DNA of 64,000 nt from Margaritispora aquatica (GCA_007644065.1 VJWN01000001.1:1874340-1938339), one strand, 5' to 3'. Numbered from the stretch's first letter, positions 1 to 12,650 are shown. A program made the numbers and translations. The notes: a model not told the origin generated them from the letters alone.

Positions 1-2
1 CT

Positions 3-1142
3 TCAATCATTGACCGCGGACGCCCCAAAAAACGCTCAGACATTTCTCCCTCCACCAACACCTCTCCTGTCAAGGCTATTAGCCGCTCGCAGTCCAAATC
101 TGGACGATCCCTCTCAGTCTCTAACGTCACCTGCACCTCATCATCAACGGAGCAGAACACTGCTTCCACGGAAGCAAAAGATCAGACTGCTGTAGCAAAG
201 TCACAAGCGAAAGCTGATGCTCAGCACGCATTTGAGCACTTGCCCACAGGCGTTCGGCCACACCTCGCACCTAATCACCTCCCATTGTCTGAGCTTGCTC
301 TCTTGAAGAAGCAGGCTCTTGGTCAAGCATCTCGCTTCCAAGTCCTGCCCACTCACAGTGTTGAGGCTCTGTCACGTGAACTTCGTGCTTTAGACGAGCG
401 TTGTGAATACTTGCGCAAGACTCACCGATCGCTTAGATCTGGCCGTCGCAACTTGCATGAAAGAATCTGCAATTACCTTCGAGGTGAGCGCACAGCTGTG
501 TTCTCACGCGAAAGCCTGCTTCGACAAGAAGAGGCTTTGAGTGAGCTTGACAATAGCATTGATGATTGGGTCGCAAAGCTCGAGCAGGCTGAGAACAGGA
601 GGACCAGAGTCAGACAAAAGTTGTTGGAGCACGTCGCTGCTGCCTTGATCATTCCCGAGCCACCAGCGAGCGGGTTAGCCTTGACCAACTTGACTGCGTT
701 GACCTCACCATCTGTGAGCGTGGCCACATCAAAGGCACACGTCGTTACCATGGCTGTCGCTGAAGTCGCAGCTGATCCCAACACACCACCGCGGAGCCCA
801 ACCAAAGGCCAGAGTCCCGAGCGTCTCGAGCGCGTTGTTGAGGAAGTGAAATTCTCCTCGCCGGAACCCAAGCGTGGTGGGCGCCATGTAGAGAGTATTC
901 GCATCTACGCGGATGACCTTCTCTTTGATGCGCTCCTCGCTGATGTCGAGGAGGAGATTGAGCGCATGGGTGTCGATGCCGCTGAGCGCGAACAAGAGGA
1001 GGAGAAGGAGAAGATCAAGGAGATGGAAAAGTTGGTTGAGATCAAAAAGGATGATGTTCTCAGCCCGGGAATTAGATTGCATGCAGTCGCTTTCGAAGGC
1101 ATGGTGGCACATAAGAAGAGTTATGGCACCCTACGTGTTTAA
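3..1142 (+). CDS. Coiled-coil fungal protein, 3' part (Uds1-like?)
   Basis: The reading frame is open from the left edge to a TAA at 1140-1142, 379 codons; no start codon is visible, so the gene begins outside the window or in an earlier exon. The first 75 residues are Ser/Thr/Lys-rich and low in complexity. Then follows a helical, strongly charged segment of about 130 residues (from PHLAPNHLPLSELALLKKQA to VRQKLLEHVAAAL) with Leu spacing typical of a coiled coil, and a second Glu/Lys-rich helix near the end (EREQEEEKEKIKEMEKLVEI). The pattern resembles the fungal 'up-regulated during septation' (Uds1) family, but I recognise it only weakly. No catalytic motif is seen. Antisense frames inside it are shadows. 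Confidence 0.75.
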   Translation, partial: SIIDRGRPKKRSDISPSTNTSPVKAISRSQSKSGRSLSVSNVTCTSSSTEQNTASTEAKDQTAVAKSQAKADAQHAFEHLPTGVRPHLAPNHLPLSELALLKKQALGQASRFQVLPTHSVEALSRELRALDERCEYLRKTHRSLRSGRRNLHERICNYLRGERTAVFSRESLLRQEEALSELDNSIDDWVAKLEQAENRRTRVRQKLLEHVAAALIIPEPPASGLALTNLTALTSPSVSVATSKAHVVTMAVAEVAADPNTPPRSPTKGQSPERLERVVEEVKFSSPEPKRGGRHVESIRIYADDLLFDALLADVEEEIERMGVDAAEREQEEEKEKIKEMEKLVEIKKDDVLSPGIRLHAVAFEGMVAHKKSYGTLRV

Positions 1143-1811
1143 TAAGTGCGGGTGGTGGGATGATTATGATACGATATCATGGCTGATGAGGCGACGTTCT
1201 TGTATATACCTTTGCTTTTACACTCCTTTTGGCGTTGATATCACATTGCCTGGCGCTGGTTGGGGGGGCTGTTTGTCTTTTTGGGAGGTGCTACTACTAT
1301 GTCCATGGATTGGACTTCCATTTGTCTGGAGCTTGGAAGGAAAAGGTGTATCATAAAATCAGTACACACAGTGTCTGCATAACAAGTAAGAAAAATTAAA
1401 ATAAATCTACATCCCAGTGTTCCAACCCGAAGTGAATAAAGTCGCCTGGCAAGCAATAAAGTCTACCTTATACCAGGATTTTTTGCATATTGCAGAAAAG
1501 AGTTTAGAAATTTACCCACACTAATGTTGAGCTTCATTGGACCGCTTTTTCAAGCTAGCAGGTATTCCTTCTGCCCCTGATCTCTATGACCCTCTCCTAG
1601 AGACAATCTAAAGATTCCCGAAAGATGCAATTGAGCATGCATATTGATGCGGTACTAAATCTATGAACAGGATATTTAGGAATAGTGCCATCAGCCATCT
1701 AGTGCTAGGTGATGAAATCAGGAAGTGGTATATTCGCTATCTCTACATACGTCTTATGATCTCATATCCTACACTACAACCCAAATGTTCAACTCCGCAC
1801 CAACTGTCTTT
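1143..1811. other. Intergenic, no gene seen
   Basis: Region between the 3' ends of two convergent genes. A G-run (1261-1267) and short AT-rich stretches are present. Open frames here are short and show no codon bias or domain. Confidence 0.5.
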
Positions 1812-3102
1812 TCACTTATCCAGCCCCGACATCTTTCTGATATCCGCATTTCGTACTGTCCTCCCCTCGCCCTCAACTAAGCGACCTGCGACACTCACTG
1901 GGCCACCATCGCCCATCGCTAGTTCAACCATGACCTTGCCCATCTCTCTTGTCGGCGTCATCATGGAGGGTACCTAGAAATCAAAAGCCCGAGTCAGCGA
2001 CCTATTTTAGATTCGAGATGTAGAGCTAAAAATAATAGTAAATTGCAAAGGAACAGAAGTATATTGCTCGAGGTTGCGAATTGAAGCATAGTAAATGATA
2101 GACCAAACAGGATGTAATATAGAGAAGCTTACCGCAAATCTCAACACGGAAGCTGCACTGCTCTTCAGCATACCCATACTGGGGGCATATGATGCGATCT
2201 CTTGGTGTGCAGACGAATCAACACCACCCGGTCGGATGGAGATGGGACGCAGGTTTGCATATTCAGGTGTCCTTGAGAGAGAAAGGAGTGACGCTTCGGT
2301 AAGGCCTTTGATGCGAGCCCAGTGTTGCGCTGTTCGGAATTAGCATAGCACTACCAAGAAGAGTCTTCAATTTTGGAGTATTGAGAGAATGCCCCAACAG
2401 CGATGTCTTTGGACTCGTTCTCTAGTCATGCAATTTGAACGTCTCCAAGACTTTTTTTCGATGGAGTGAAAAACAAGGGAAAATGTACTGACTTAAGAGG
2501 CCTGGTGTGGTGGTCGCGTGCTCGCCAGAGACATACTTCAAGATATTAGCATACTTTCTCTGCCCAAACAAAAGGGTGGATATAAGTAACATGTGTCTCC
2601 GTAGCCATGAAGGAGAGACTAGCCCCCAAAATCAAGTGTAGAGTCGCTCTGCTTCACTACTATAGAGAAACATTGTGTATAGGGTGAATACTGACAATGA
2701 AGTTCACAGGTGTTGGCGAGGATGCTGATGACAGTGCTTTAGCAAATGCCATAGGATAGGTGTGCGTAATTTGCTCATATTCGCTTTAGCATTATCAGTA
2801 CTTTGTGTTCTGCCACCCGCTCTCCTCGGGGGAGAGCCAAACACTTACTCCTTTGGCATGCCTATTGCCGATATCCCCTGCGCCCACACTACGCCCTTTG
2901 CATCCTTCAACTCTGCCATCAGAGATGAGTCGTAACTGCTGAAGTCCTTGTGTATGATCACCCTCGCCTTCTCGTGGCCTTCTGCTTGTGCGACGGGGCG
3001 GCGGGACAGTATCGAGATCTTGGTTATTGCGGGTGTAGTGAGCATTGTATGCAAGACCGCAGAGCCAACAAGGCCGGTTGCGCCGGTAAGTATGAGATGC
3101 AT
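1812..3102 (-). CDS. NAD(P)-binding Rossmann-fold (epimerase/reductase-like) protein
   Basis: Five exons on the minus strand: 3102-2849, 2783-2696, 2535-2493, 2329-2133 and 1973-1812. All junctions are GT-AG and the phases add up to a 247-aa protein. The N-terminus carries the nucleotide-binding motif GATGLVGSAV (Gly-x-x-Gly-x-x-Gly) directly after the first beta strand. Further family marks are YVSGEHATTTPG (strand plus active-site region), RIKGLTEASLL and the loop LRPISIRPGGVD. This is the short atypical-SDR type often annotated as nucleoside-diphosphate-sugar epimerase or HTATIP2-like; the substrate is unknown. The intron-rich structure (one exon is only 43 nt) makes it easy to miss when single open frames are scanned. 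Fold call is firm, exact reaction is not. Confidence 0.85.
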
Positions 3103-4056
3103 TGTGCGTGATTCGGAATATGCTTCAATAGGTGAAGTTGGTGATGTATTGAGAGATGGAAAGGATGTCCTAGGTCGTGGTTTGTTTTTGCAGTTCTGTA
3201 GTGCGGAGGGTCAATCTGGATGTAAAAGGAAGTGTACTGATTTAGGCTTATCAGAGAGATCCATAGCGGCGCAGGAAGAGAAGCAGACTTATAAATAAGA
3301 ACTCACGATACAGACTTGTTGATTTGACGGATTTTACGATATTACAGCTCCGTCGACCACGGACCATCCATACAAGGAGATATGCGGCCGCAGCACGCTA
3401 AATCCTCGGATTTAATAGGTATCCAAACCTACGTATGCACACACTTCTAAGTTTTTGGTTCCTTTCAAAATGCGTGCTTGGTTTCCTACCTTGTAGGTGC
3501 GTAGATGATGATGTAAGCTTGTGGAGAGTACGCAAGCTGTGGTGCCTGAATGAATGCTTGGTATTTGGTGCTCAGCTGGTTTATTTCGATGAATCTACTC
3601 GCAGCGCTTGTATTTGCAAGAAGAAGTCGTCCATAGCGATAATAAGGTGGTCTAAGGAGTATTCAATGAGAGGGATTGAGTAATAAAAAAAAAGTATACT
3701 CTTTTATGGTATCTTTTCGCTGCTTTTGCTCGGATTGCAAAATCGTCAATCTACGAATGTGATATAGGATGGCGTACATTAAGATGTTGCATAGAATCGA
3801 CATTTTCGAGCGCTGTTCTGTTCTGTCGTGGTGTCATTCCTGATTGACATAGACAGGATTCCTTGTATCGTGTTTTTGTTCGGGTTTGTGAGTGGTAATT
3901 TGCCTCACGTAAAATTTAATGTTTCATATCACCAGAATCTTAAGCGAGATACAAGAAATTTTCAAAAAGTTCAACGTCCAAAAAAATCAAGAATTTCGTG
4001 GAGACAGATGATTTTGCGAACAAAAAGACTCTCAAAAATAGTAATAAACCGTGATA
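3103..4056. other. Intergenic, no gene seen
   Basis: Upstream region of the Rossmann-fold gene. No convincing coding segment on either strand; short frames lack any domain pattern. Confidence 0.5.
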
Positions 4057-4158
4057 TACCATACTAGGGATTCGAACCCTAAGCCTCAAGATACCCTTCC
4101 CAGAAGATCAAGTCTCTGGAAGTAGAAGTCTTGCGCGCTACCCTGTGCATTTATTAGT
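4057..4158 (-). tRNA. tRNA-Arg(TCT)-like sequence with intron, probably decayed
   Basis: Read on the minus strand. The T arm is perfect: stem TAGGG/CCCTA (4081-4077 and 4069-4065) closing the loop TTCGAAT. The anticodon stem CAAGA (4133-4129) pairs fully with TCTTG (4091-4087). The loop reads CT-TCT-A, giving anticodon TCT (4126-4124), followed by a 30-nt insertion (4122-4093) at the canonical intron position after base 37. The intron contains AGA, able to pair with the anticodon, and an inverted repeat. Variable loop is 5 nt. The D stem has one A-C mismatch and the acceptor stem pairs only at four of seven positions against the intact 3' strand. So it is either a pseudogene or a damaged tRNA. 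Confidence 0.55.
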
Positions 4159-4873
4159 ATTCGATTGATATTACCATGAGATCAAACTACTTACATTGCG
4201 CCAGCACGGCTAATACAACTTGCTTGTCTTACTTTTCATGTCTTTACGTCTATTATGGAACAAGTTGCAGTGTATGTGGATCATGTGATGATATATCAAG
4301 AAAAGCCGAAGCTCAACCACTAAATCTCCGTGTACATCCTCGACATATAAAGTTAATTTGTCTTGTCAGTGCCAGTCGAAGTTTGATAAGTCTGTGGCTG
4401 CTCTTTTCTGCAATACCAATCTAATACGGGGATGTCTCGAAAAAGTTTTGGTACCAATGCAATGAACATGTGTAGCGCAGCATTTTACCCCAGAGTATAT
4501 AGCCTAGACCTTCGAAGTACATATGATGAATATGAAGTATACATTCATTTTGAGATATGGACTTGTCGTGTTTGCTGTCAACTTCTATCTCTATATCGTG
4601 ACCTGACTTAAAAATGGCGCGGGCATTACTAGTCCGGGTATCCACTATGCTACGATTAAGAAGCAATGCATGACACCGTTCAGTATGAGTAGCGATGCGT
4701 GGCATCAGAGAATTATGAATGTAAAAGAGTGGATTGCTATCGCCCGTCTCTCAAAAGTGTGTACATGATCTCGCAAAACAAACCCCCTTCTCATAAACCG
4801 TTGTTGATTCTTGATATCAAGGAGAATCAGCTTACACCATTGACGTCACCCTTAATAAAAACTCGTCGACTAT
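4159..4873. other. Intergenic, no gene seen
   Basis: Downstream of the sugar transporter stop codon and upstream of the tRNA-like sequence. Only short frames without recognisable domains. Confidence 0.45.
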
Positions 4874-6734
4874 CTAACTATTGTTTTCGTGTGTGTACTC
4901 TGTCTTCTCGTTGTACCCAGTAGCCTCTTGCCTCAAGTCAACTCCGTAGGGACCTGGTCCAGTGCGGCCACCTTGTGCAGCAATACTAGCTCTGATCTCA
5001 CGGAAGGTAGTAGTAGGCCTCCATGATGGCGACTGTCTAGCAACCTTAACCTCAGCATATAGCTCATCCACTTGCTCGAGGGTGAGGCCCTTGGTCTCAT
5101 AGATCATGAAATATACAAATGCAATACACAAGAAGCAGCATCCAAACCAGATAAAGAAGATCTTGGATTGAAGATTTGCATTGCCGGGTCCGTAATTTAC
5201 AAGGTATGGTGTGGAATAACCGATGGCAAAGTTGAGGAGCCAGTTAGTCGCTGTGGTCATCGAGAGAGCCTTGGCACGAACCTTCAATGGGAAGATCTCG
5301 CCTGTAACCACCCAAGCGATTGGACCCCAGGTCGAGGCAAAGAAAAAGATGTAGATGCAAACGAAAGCAATGCTTGCTTTCTGGGCGGCAAGGTTCAGAG
5401 CATAAACTGTTCCATCCGCACGCTGACCAGTCGTGGTCGTGCCGAGAACAGCCACCAGCAGCTGGCTGATAGTCATGCCAATGGCTCCGACGAGAAGTAA
5501 GGGCCGACGTCCGAATTTATCAATGGCGTATAGTCCAGGGAATGTGGAGGCCGTGTTGACGCAGGACGTGATCATGGAGATGACAAATGGATTGGTGATA
5601 CCAGAGTTCAGGAAGTATTGAGTTCCATAGTAGAAAATGAAGTTGATTCCAGTCAGTTGTTGCAAAGCTTGTAGACCACAACCAGTTGCGAGACGCTTTC
5701 CTACAGAACCCTTGAAGCAGTCCAGGTAAGACGAAGATCCAAGCGTAAGTTCGAACTCGTGGTTTGCTGTAATTTCTGCCAACTCATCACGAATGGCCTC
5801 GTGGTCTTCAGGAAGACGACGAAGCTTCGACAAAGCTTTCGCAGCCCTGTCTGGCTTTCCAGACTTGATCAAGTAGCGAGGTGTCTCTGGCAAAAGAAGC
5901 ATTCCGATAACCATAATCAACGACCATGCAAATTGCACTGCAATTGGAATTCGATAAGAGCCTGTATCATCACGATCTTTCGTTGAGTTGTTGACAATAT
6001 TTGCCAAGAGAATACCAATAGTAATACTAAGTTGATAACTTCCAACGATAAGGCCACGAATCCATTTTGGAGCTGTTTCCGATTGATACAATGGAACTGA
6101 AAGCCTGTTAGTCGATGCAAGTTCAAATTAAGCGAAGCAAAAGCCTACTCAATGCTGAGATAAGCCCTACACCCAAGCCAGCGAAGAATCTTCCCGCAAC
6201 AAACATAGGCAACGCTGTGGCAGCAGTTTGGAGAATGACGCCGAGGTTGAACACGATACCAGAAGAGATGATCAAGGACCAGCGCCGCCCCAGACGATCT
6301 GCAATCAATGCAGCACCAAGAGCACCAAAAAATGTTCCAGCAGAGAGGATTGAGACAACTTCTGCTGTCTGGCTAGCAGTTACGATCAATTGACCCTCCG
6401 CATCACGGTTACCTGCATTATGAAGTCAGCTGCAGTCCGGAACCAAGGGGAGAAATATGGAAGGTTATGTGAGCATTTGATATGATCTTCGTACAGATCT
6501 TAACTCAAACTTGACTCACCAGTGCTGAATTCACGTTTCCAATAGCTAGGAACAATGTCAGGTCCATTTCTCAGGAGGCGCTCTCTGTTGGACTTACTTC
6601 ATGGCTAAGATGCCAGATATTGTCCCTGTATCGTAGCCAAAAAGAACTCCTCCAAAAGCGACAAACAAGCCAATGACAATAGCCGGCCATGATTTTCCGG
6701 GGACCCCTTCGGGCTTTTTCAAAGCAATACCCAT
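4874..6734 (-). CDS. MFS sugar transporter (hexose type)
   Basis: Four exons on the minus strand: 6734-6598, 6545-6520 (26 nt), 6412-6149 and 6096-4874; phases agree and give 549 aa. Sugar-porter signatures are all present: first membrane segment with FGGVLFGYDTG, loop motif DRLGRRW between TM2 and TM3, PETPRYLIKSGK at the end of TM6, QQLTGINFIFYYGTQYF in TM7, DKFGRRP between TM8 and TM9, and YETKGLTLEQVDELY after TM12. It should be a plasma-membrane proton-coupled uptake carrier for a monosaccharide. It lies next to the beta-galactosidase and rhamnogalacturonan lyases, so import of galactose or a related pectin sugar is a reasonable inference; the sequence alone does not settle the substrate. 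Confidence 0.95.
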
Positions 6735-8273
6735 ATTTTAGTTATGAAAGTGAGACTAGGCGAGTTATTGTGAGTAGCCAAAGCAACATACGGGAGCTGT
6801 ATTCACTTTATAGTTGTGCAAAAGGCCGTGATCTCTGTTTGCTCATCACAACCTTCTTTAGTAGCGTCGCCATATCCTACCCATTAACCAATGCTAGCAT
6901 TCAAAGGAGGAAAGATCGCTGGAATTGAGTTCTAAGATTTCCACTCCTATCCATGTCAGATCAGTCTCGAGCTGGACTAATATGCAACCGACAGAGGCCG
7001 GACCTGTCACTGACCTAATCAACCAAGGAACCTAAATAAACGAGCCATACAAGTAACTGAGCTTCTTTCGGAATGCTCTTGTCCACGAGCCGCGAGCCAG
7101 CAAATGGCCGTGTTTGCAGCAGAATATGCTGGAGGGAAAAGAGGCGCGGCACCAATGAACGCCACTGCGGAAAGATAGAGTTCAGCACTTCTGCATCTTC
7201 CCCGCATGCAACCCTGGAGAATATGTGGTATGAACCTTTTCTCGCGAGCAAAACCCGGGGTTGTTCCAATCAGAAAGCTAGTCACTGCGATCCTCGAACT
7301 TCGTGTGCATATTGAGCTGCAAGTCTGAAACTCCACTTTACAACATCAAAATCGGTCCTACTATACACTTGATAGGTAGGCAGATGACCAATTTGTATTT
7401 AAGCCGATGATTAAAGCGAGGGTTATTGGCATTCAATCTATCTTGTCCGACTGTACACTTGAAAACCGTCCGCTTCACCGTGAACAAACATTTTGAAAAG
7501 AACAAAGTAGGTGGGTTTGTATATCGAAAACAGTTGTGTTTAAGCAAAAGGAACTACAAAAGGACTAGAAAGACCGATAGCTTGTTTGATGGGGAAAAGG
7601 AAATAGCTTTATAAAAATAGAATATTAAAAGGGTGACATTCAAGACTTGGGAATGAAATCCATAAGCAAGTGTCCCCATACTCGGTCGGTTGCTATTACA
7701 AGGCTTGGTGCCCTAGTTCATTTATCACTCGGGCCTTTGCCTCTTACGTTGATAATCGTTGAAGACGTATCGCTAGACGGTGCAATCCATTCTTGGCCAT
7801 GGGTAGCGCTTCTGGACCTGGCAAAGAGTTACTGTACGTCCCACACATGTGCACTCTGCATCTATGGCGTTATGAACTCATCGAATCACCTTCAGAGTTC
7901 AGAACCATTTGGACTTCACAACACCCCTTGATAGTATTGTCTTAATCTTTCACCTTGGCTAAGATATGTCCAACCGAAAAGGTCGACGCCGTTGTGATTA
8001 GGTTTCGATTCTGAATGCTAGTCTAATTCATATTAGGCCCAGGATCTGAGTGCAGAACCGCAAGACTGCTTGGGCCTCCTCTTGCTCAATCAGAAACCTA
8101 GAGGCCGTTCTGGCTGAGAGCTTAGACACAGCTTTTGTTGACCCAGTCCCTCATGTAAAACTAAATCGAAGCATTTGACATTAAATTCCAAAGTAGCTTT
8201 TTCAGCACTACTGAAATCTATAATTGCACTCCTTGTTCTCTTCGCTTTGTAAGCATCAATAGATAGGCTTCCA
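6735..8273. other. Intergenic, no gene seen
   Basis: About 1.5 kb between the transporter start and the beta-galactosidase stop. It contains the transporter promoter. Open frames on both strands (for example 7015-7336 minus, 7647-7931 plus) have no domain pattern and no plausible splice partners. Confidence 0.5.
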
Positions 8274-11200
8274 CTAATATGCACCGTCTCTTTTCTTATA
8301 AGGCGGACTATCAACAAGTGCAACTGGCTGCCGACCAGTGAAAAGTGGTGTGCTGGCCTTCAGTTTCAAAGATGGCACAGTAGCACCTTTCTTGTCCAAA
8401 GCCCAAACAGTTAACCCGATCCAGTTCTCACCATTGTAGTTCAGGATACCTTCGGGGACTGGGAAGTCTAATTGAGGGCCTATGTTGCTGATATATCTGC
8501 CAAATTGCCATCCATTCACATAGAGAAGTGACCGGTAGTTGCCCAAGGCCTCAGTGTTGTTTTCGAACGCAAAATGGAGGGGAATGTCCCATTTGTCGGA
8601 AGGCAAATCAAGGTTGAACTTTGTCGCATAATACCACACACCTGGTCCACTGGTGCTTCGGAAGGGGCTGCCAGATACGAATCCAGTATCATGTATTGGG
8701 GGCGAAGGAGCAGTATACCCAACACGCTCAACGAAAAGTCCACCCTCATTCAAAGGCCCTCGCCATTTGTCGTAGTATTTCTCACCACCCAGATTCCCTG
8801 TCAACTTCCAGGATATATCCGCCATCTGTACACCCTCAAGGTCATACGCAATGATACCACGAGGAATCTTGCCTGTTGAAGCGCCAGGGATATTGTGCTC
8901 TAGTCCCATATGGTCAAGAACAATGGTCAGTGTAGCTTTTTTCCCCACAGTAAGCACCCCAGCGGGAATGGTGAATTCGTTGGCGTAAATTGCTTTATTG
9001 TCTCCTGTCCCATCATAGCTACCGATAAAAGTGCCGTTAGCCCAGATGGAAACAGCAAAGGCTCTACCACCTCGAGCTGTAAGGGTGAATATAGACTTGT
9101 CGCTCTTTGTTGCAGTGAAGGAGCCTCGATAGAGGATAGCGCCAACGTGGTAGCCATAGTCACCAGCATAAAGGGAGAGCGGAACCCTTTTCTCTTCCGG
9201 ATAAGCACTTGAAGTAAGGTTTGCAGTCGTCCATAGCGAGTCATTGTACTGCGGTGCAGCCTCTGGTAATGAATCCAACACAGACCAGTCGAGTCTAGAC
9301 AGTTCCGGAAGTTGAAAAACGGGCTTTTTGTACGAAAATCTTGCTATCCAATCTCCTAAAGTGCTAACAGTGTGCTCTGTGAGTACACCATTAATGTGCA
9401 ACTTGCTCACACCTTCTGGTAACCCGATGACCTCAATAGAGGTTGTAGAATTGAAGTCTGCGTCAATATAGAGTCCATTTCCAGAAATAGAAGCGTTACG
9501 AACAAGGTAACCAGCCTTGACAATCACTGAATTTGGACTCATAAGAGACGAGCCGTAAGGATCATCTCCGAGATCTGGCACCCAGTAGTTGTACGCGGCG
9601 TTGCGATCTGTTAATCTTATTAGTGTATAATCTCAAGGCGGATTTGGGGTTCAATTGGTTCAACTCACCCAAAAGGTAGATGAAGAGATCTCCAACCTGC
9701 ACCACTTTCCGTTGTGGTGTAGAAACATATTGGATAATCCACGTATTTTGGCTACCCTCTAGCCGTTGTAGCTTCGCGCCCTCCCCTTCGAGTATCTTGG
9801 GGTTCTTGACAGTAGATGTAGTGTTCACCGCGATTTCATGGAGTTCATCAGGACCACCATATACTAGAAGAACAGTCCGTTGTGAAAACTTTTTCCAAGT
9901 GAACACCTCTGCCGTAGAGTACAGGATGTTGACATCAGCGACTTTATAGTCAGTAACATGGATCTTCGAGTCACGACCATGCAACGTAAGGTTGGCATTA
10001 CCGATTTGGGGGATCGTTATATTACCGGCTGTACTTGGCAATATAAGTTTGTAACTAGCACTGTCTTTGATCGAGAAATTCGAGTTACGTATAACGAAGT
10101 AATTTGTCGTAGAACTGCCAAGGGTAGAATTAGCCAAGAGAGGTGTAATGGCAACATCCTTGCTCTGGCTATATTTGCCGATAGTGAAATTCAGTGCCGC
10201 ATTTGCTATAAGGTATGATGGAGAAACCTTGAGCATTTGAGCCTCCAGTTTAATTTCACTGTACTTCTCGCGAGTAAGACTTCGATCCTCTTTCACCGGC
10301 GCACCATAATCGTACGAAGTGTAACCTTCAGAATATGATATTCCACCCCAGTTCGTGCCACCAACAGCCTGCGGGAATATCAGAATTACTTATCCAACAA
10401 TGAATCAGTGGAGGTTTGTTTACCATGTAGAGATTGAAAATTTTCACACCAGCCCCAAACGTATTTTTGTTAAAGACTCGTGCGAATTCATGGTTTAGCC
10501 AGGCGGCACATGTATCATAAGAGGGGCCTCCCCAGTGTGAAGGTGATCCTTGTTGAAGCTAAATAGTACTTGTTAGTATCATGGCCCGTGTCCTGAATTG
10601 GAGTCAATCACCTCGAGCACAGCGTAAGGTGTATGGGGACTTTGGTCGTGGTGTAATCTAGCCCAATTCAATGGCAAGTTTTTGTTGAAACCTGGTTTCA
10701 AGCTGTACCACTCATCAGGGAGCGACTAAGACTTAGTATCAGCGAAAAGAATTCATGAAATACTTCCCCAGTATTGCCACTTACACAGTCAATTCCTAGT
10801 GGATAGGCATCATGCCCCTAGTTGTGCGTTAGTTGGTGTGTGCTGAAAAGGGTGGCGAAGGAATTTAGTGCTGGGACAAATTGGGTGATTAACTAACATA
10901 AATATCAATCTTGTAGCCTCCAGAGAAGGGGGACGTCGAATTTACCCAACGTCCTCGGGGAGATCCATCGTTAGAAATGGTTGGAATCACCATGCCAGCT
11001 TCTCGGAGTCCATCCTCGATATGGTGCATCCACCCAGCCTCAAGACAAGCTCCTGTTCCGTCATCACAATTGCTATATTCATTCTCAATCTGTGTCAGAA
11101 TAATCGGACCACCATTTGTGATCTGATACTTTGCAATAGCTGCGCCGACATTGGCAAGATAGCTTCACATTTAATTAGTTAGACGATACTTTGGAGTGGC

Positions 11201-11800
11201 ATAGCCAGCAACTTACATATCCGAGGCATTCATGAAGAGAGGGTCAGCACTTCGAATTTGCGCTGGGATTCTGGCGACCCAACCTGGGAGACCGCCTCCG
11301 CTAGACTCTGAATGAATATAGGGCCCAGGTCTCTAAGTATCAAAGTATAAGCATGAGCAGATTCAAAGGTGCAGTATCATAAAATGACAGCCAAAACCAC
11401 TAACCGCAATCAAATAAATTCCAGCCTTCAACGCAGCCTCGTAAAAAGGTACCATATCAAAGACTCCCTCTGCACGGAACTCGCCCCTTGTGCCCTCATT
11501 CAGTGCCCACATGTTGTAGTAACTAACAGTGTTGAAGCCTGCCGCCTTCACTTTCTGAAAGACATCCAGCCATAGAGATGGCGACGGTAGGCGAAAAGGA
11601 TGGAACTCGCCACTGTAAATCATGACTCGCTCTCCTTTGATGAACAAGGAGTTTTCGTCCCATGTTACAACATTTTGCAGGAGAGCTCGCTTGGCCGGGT
11701 CGTTAGGCACACTAAGTTTGATGCCATTGAACGCGTTGTTAGGCAATGCAGCCACGCTACAAGTCGAAGCAGCAAGCACCAGAAGGGAGAGCAGTTTCAT
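8274..11800 (-). CDS. lacA: Secreted beta-galactosidase, glycoside hydrolase family 35
   Basis: Eight exons on the minus strand: 11800-11405, 11332-11217, 11162-10898, 10817-10785 (33 nt), 10725-10612, 10558-10424, 10368-9669 and 9607-8274, giving 1030 aa, close to the usual size of fungal LacA (about 1005). The start at 11800 is preferred because it begins directly with a signal peptide (MKLLSLLVLAASTCSVAALP). The acid/base Glu sits in ILTQIENEY (about residue 199). The nucleophile is the Glu of YAVLE (about 308), encoded at the very end of exon 5. GGTNWGGISYSEGYTSYDYG and FHPFRLPSPSLW are further family marks; jelly-roll beta-galactosidase domains follow. It removes terminal beta-galactose, for example from pectic galactan or arabinogalactan side chains, outside the cell. 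It shares a 1.4-kb upstream region with the divergent PL4 gene. Confidence 0.95.
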
Positions 11801-12284
11801 GTTGATCGAACTTAGTAGCACTGGTGGAGTGATTCTTCACCGAAGTGTTCTGTTGTGTTGTCTAATATACATAAAGCCAATTTTTATCCTCCTGATTCTA
11901 ATTTCAAGTCGGCGCAATGTAGACCGACGACTCAGTCGTCGATGCAGTTGTTGATTAGTGAAGCTTAAACGTCGTCACATAATAAACACTCTACAGCTGC
12001 TCCGAGAGCTTGGCTCCGGGCTCTCATGAGTGCGGGGTATACTTACTTGTCGGTAGCTTGTTGGTAACTACATGTAAAACTCCTGCCTCACTAAGGGCTG
12101 AAAGAAACCATGGAGCTTTGGCCGATTCCTCGTTGAGTCTAAACCCCCGCCTGCGATGGAAGACGTGCATATGGCGGAGAGGGGCCATAGAAGCGGTCGT
12201 GTCACGCCGGGGCAGTTAGTAGCGGAGAGTCAGAGCTGGATGCTCTGTCTGTATGTTCTGGCAAATGGAAAATTCCCTCCGGAA

Positions 12285-12345
12285 TCAGGTTCGTTATAAA
12301 ATATAGTAACTCGGTTTTGAATATGGCGAAGAAATCAAGGATGGA
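12285..12345. repeat. Dispersed repeat, copy 1
   Basis: About 50 bp here match 22503-22558 (shared core CGTTATAAAATATAGTAA). Most differences are C/T or G/A, with the 22.5-kb copy the more AT-rich one. Confidence 0.6.
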
Positions 12346-12613
12346 CTCGATGGTGGCATCTCAAGATCACGACTGGAGTCTGGGGCGCTGTCCCAGGGGT
12401 TCGGTTCGGGCCGGGACCCTATCCCAGTCGTGATTCGTGCAACTGCAAATGCAGGGCAACGCACCAGCATCCCCCGCCCCTTACGGAGGCACAGTCCAGT
12501 ACGTACAGTGTAGATTGAGGCGATCGTCACGTCATCGCTGCTTGGCGGATCGCCAAGCCGGAAAATAATTGCCAATATCGATTGGCTGCTACCCTAAAAA
12601 GTCAATTGCGGTT

Positions 12614-12650
12614 CGCATTTCCGCATTTCCGTGTTTCCGCATTTCCGGGG
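12614..12650. repeat. Short tandem repeat, unit about CGCATTTC
   Basis: Four imperfect copies of an 8-9 bp unit containing GCATTTCC in the GH35/PL4 intergenic region. A second GCATTT-rich stretch lies at 12861-12895. Confidence 0.7.

Noticed and set aside
473..1112. Antisense frames opposite the first gene
   Set aside because: They overlap a frame with clear coding bias and show no domain pattern.
12294..12575. 93-codon minus-strand frame in the GH35/PL4 promoter
   Set aside because: It overlaps a dispersed-repeat copy and has no recognisable domain.
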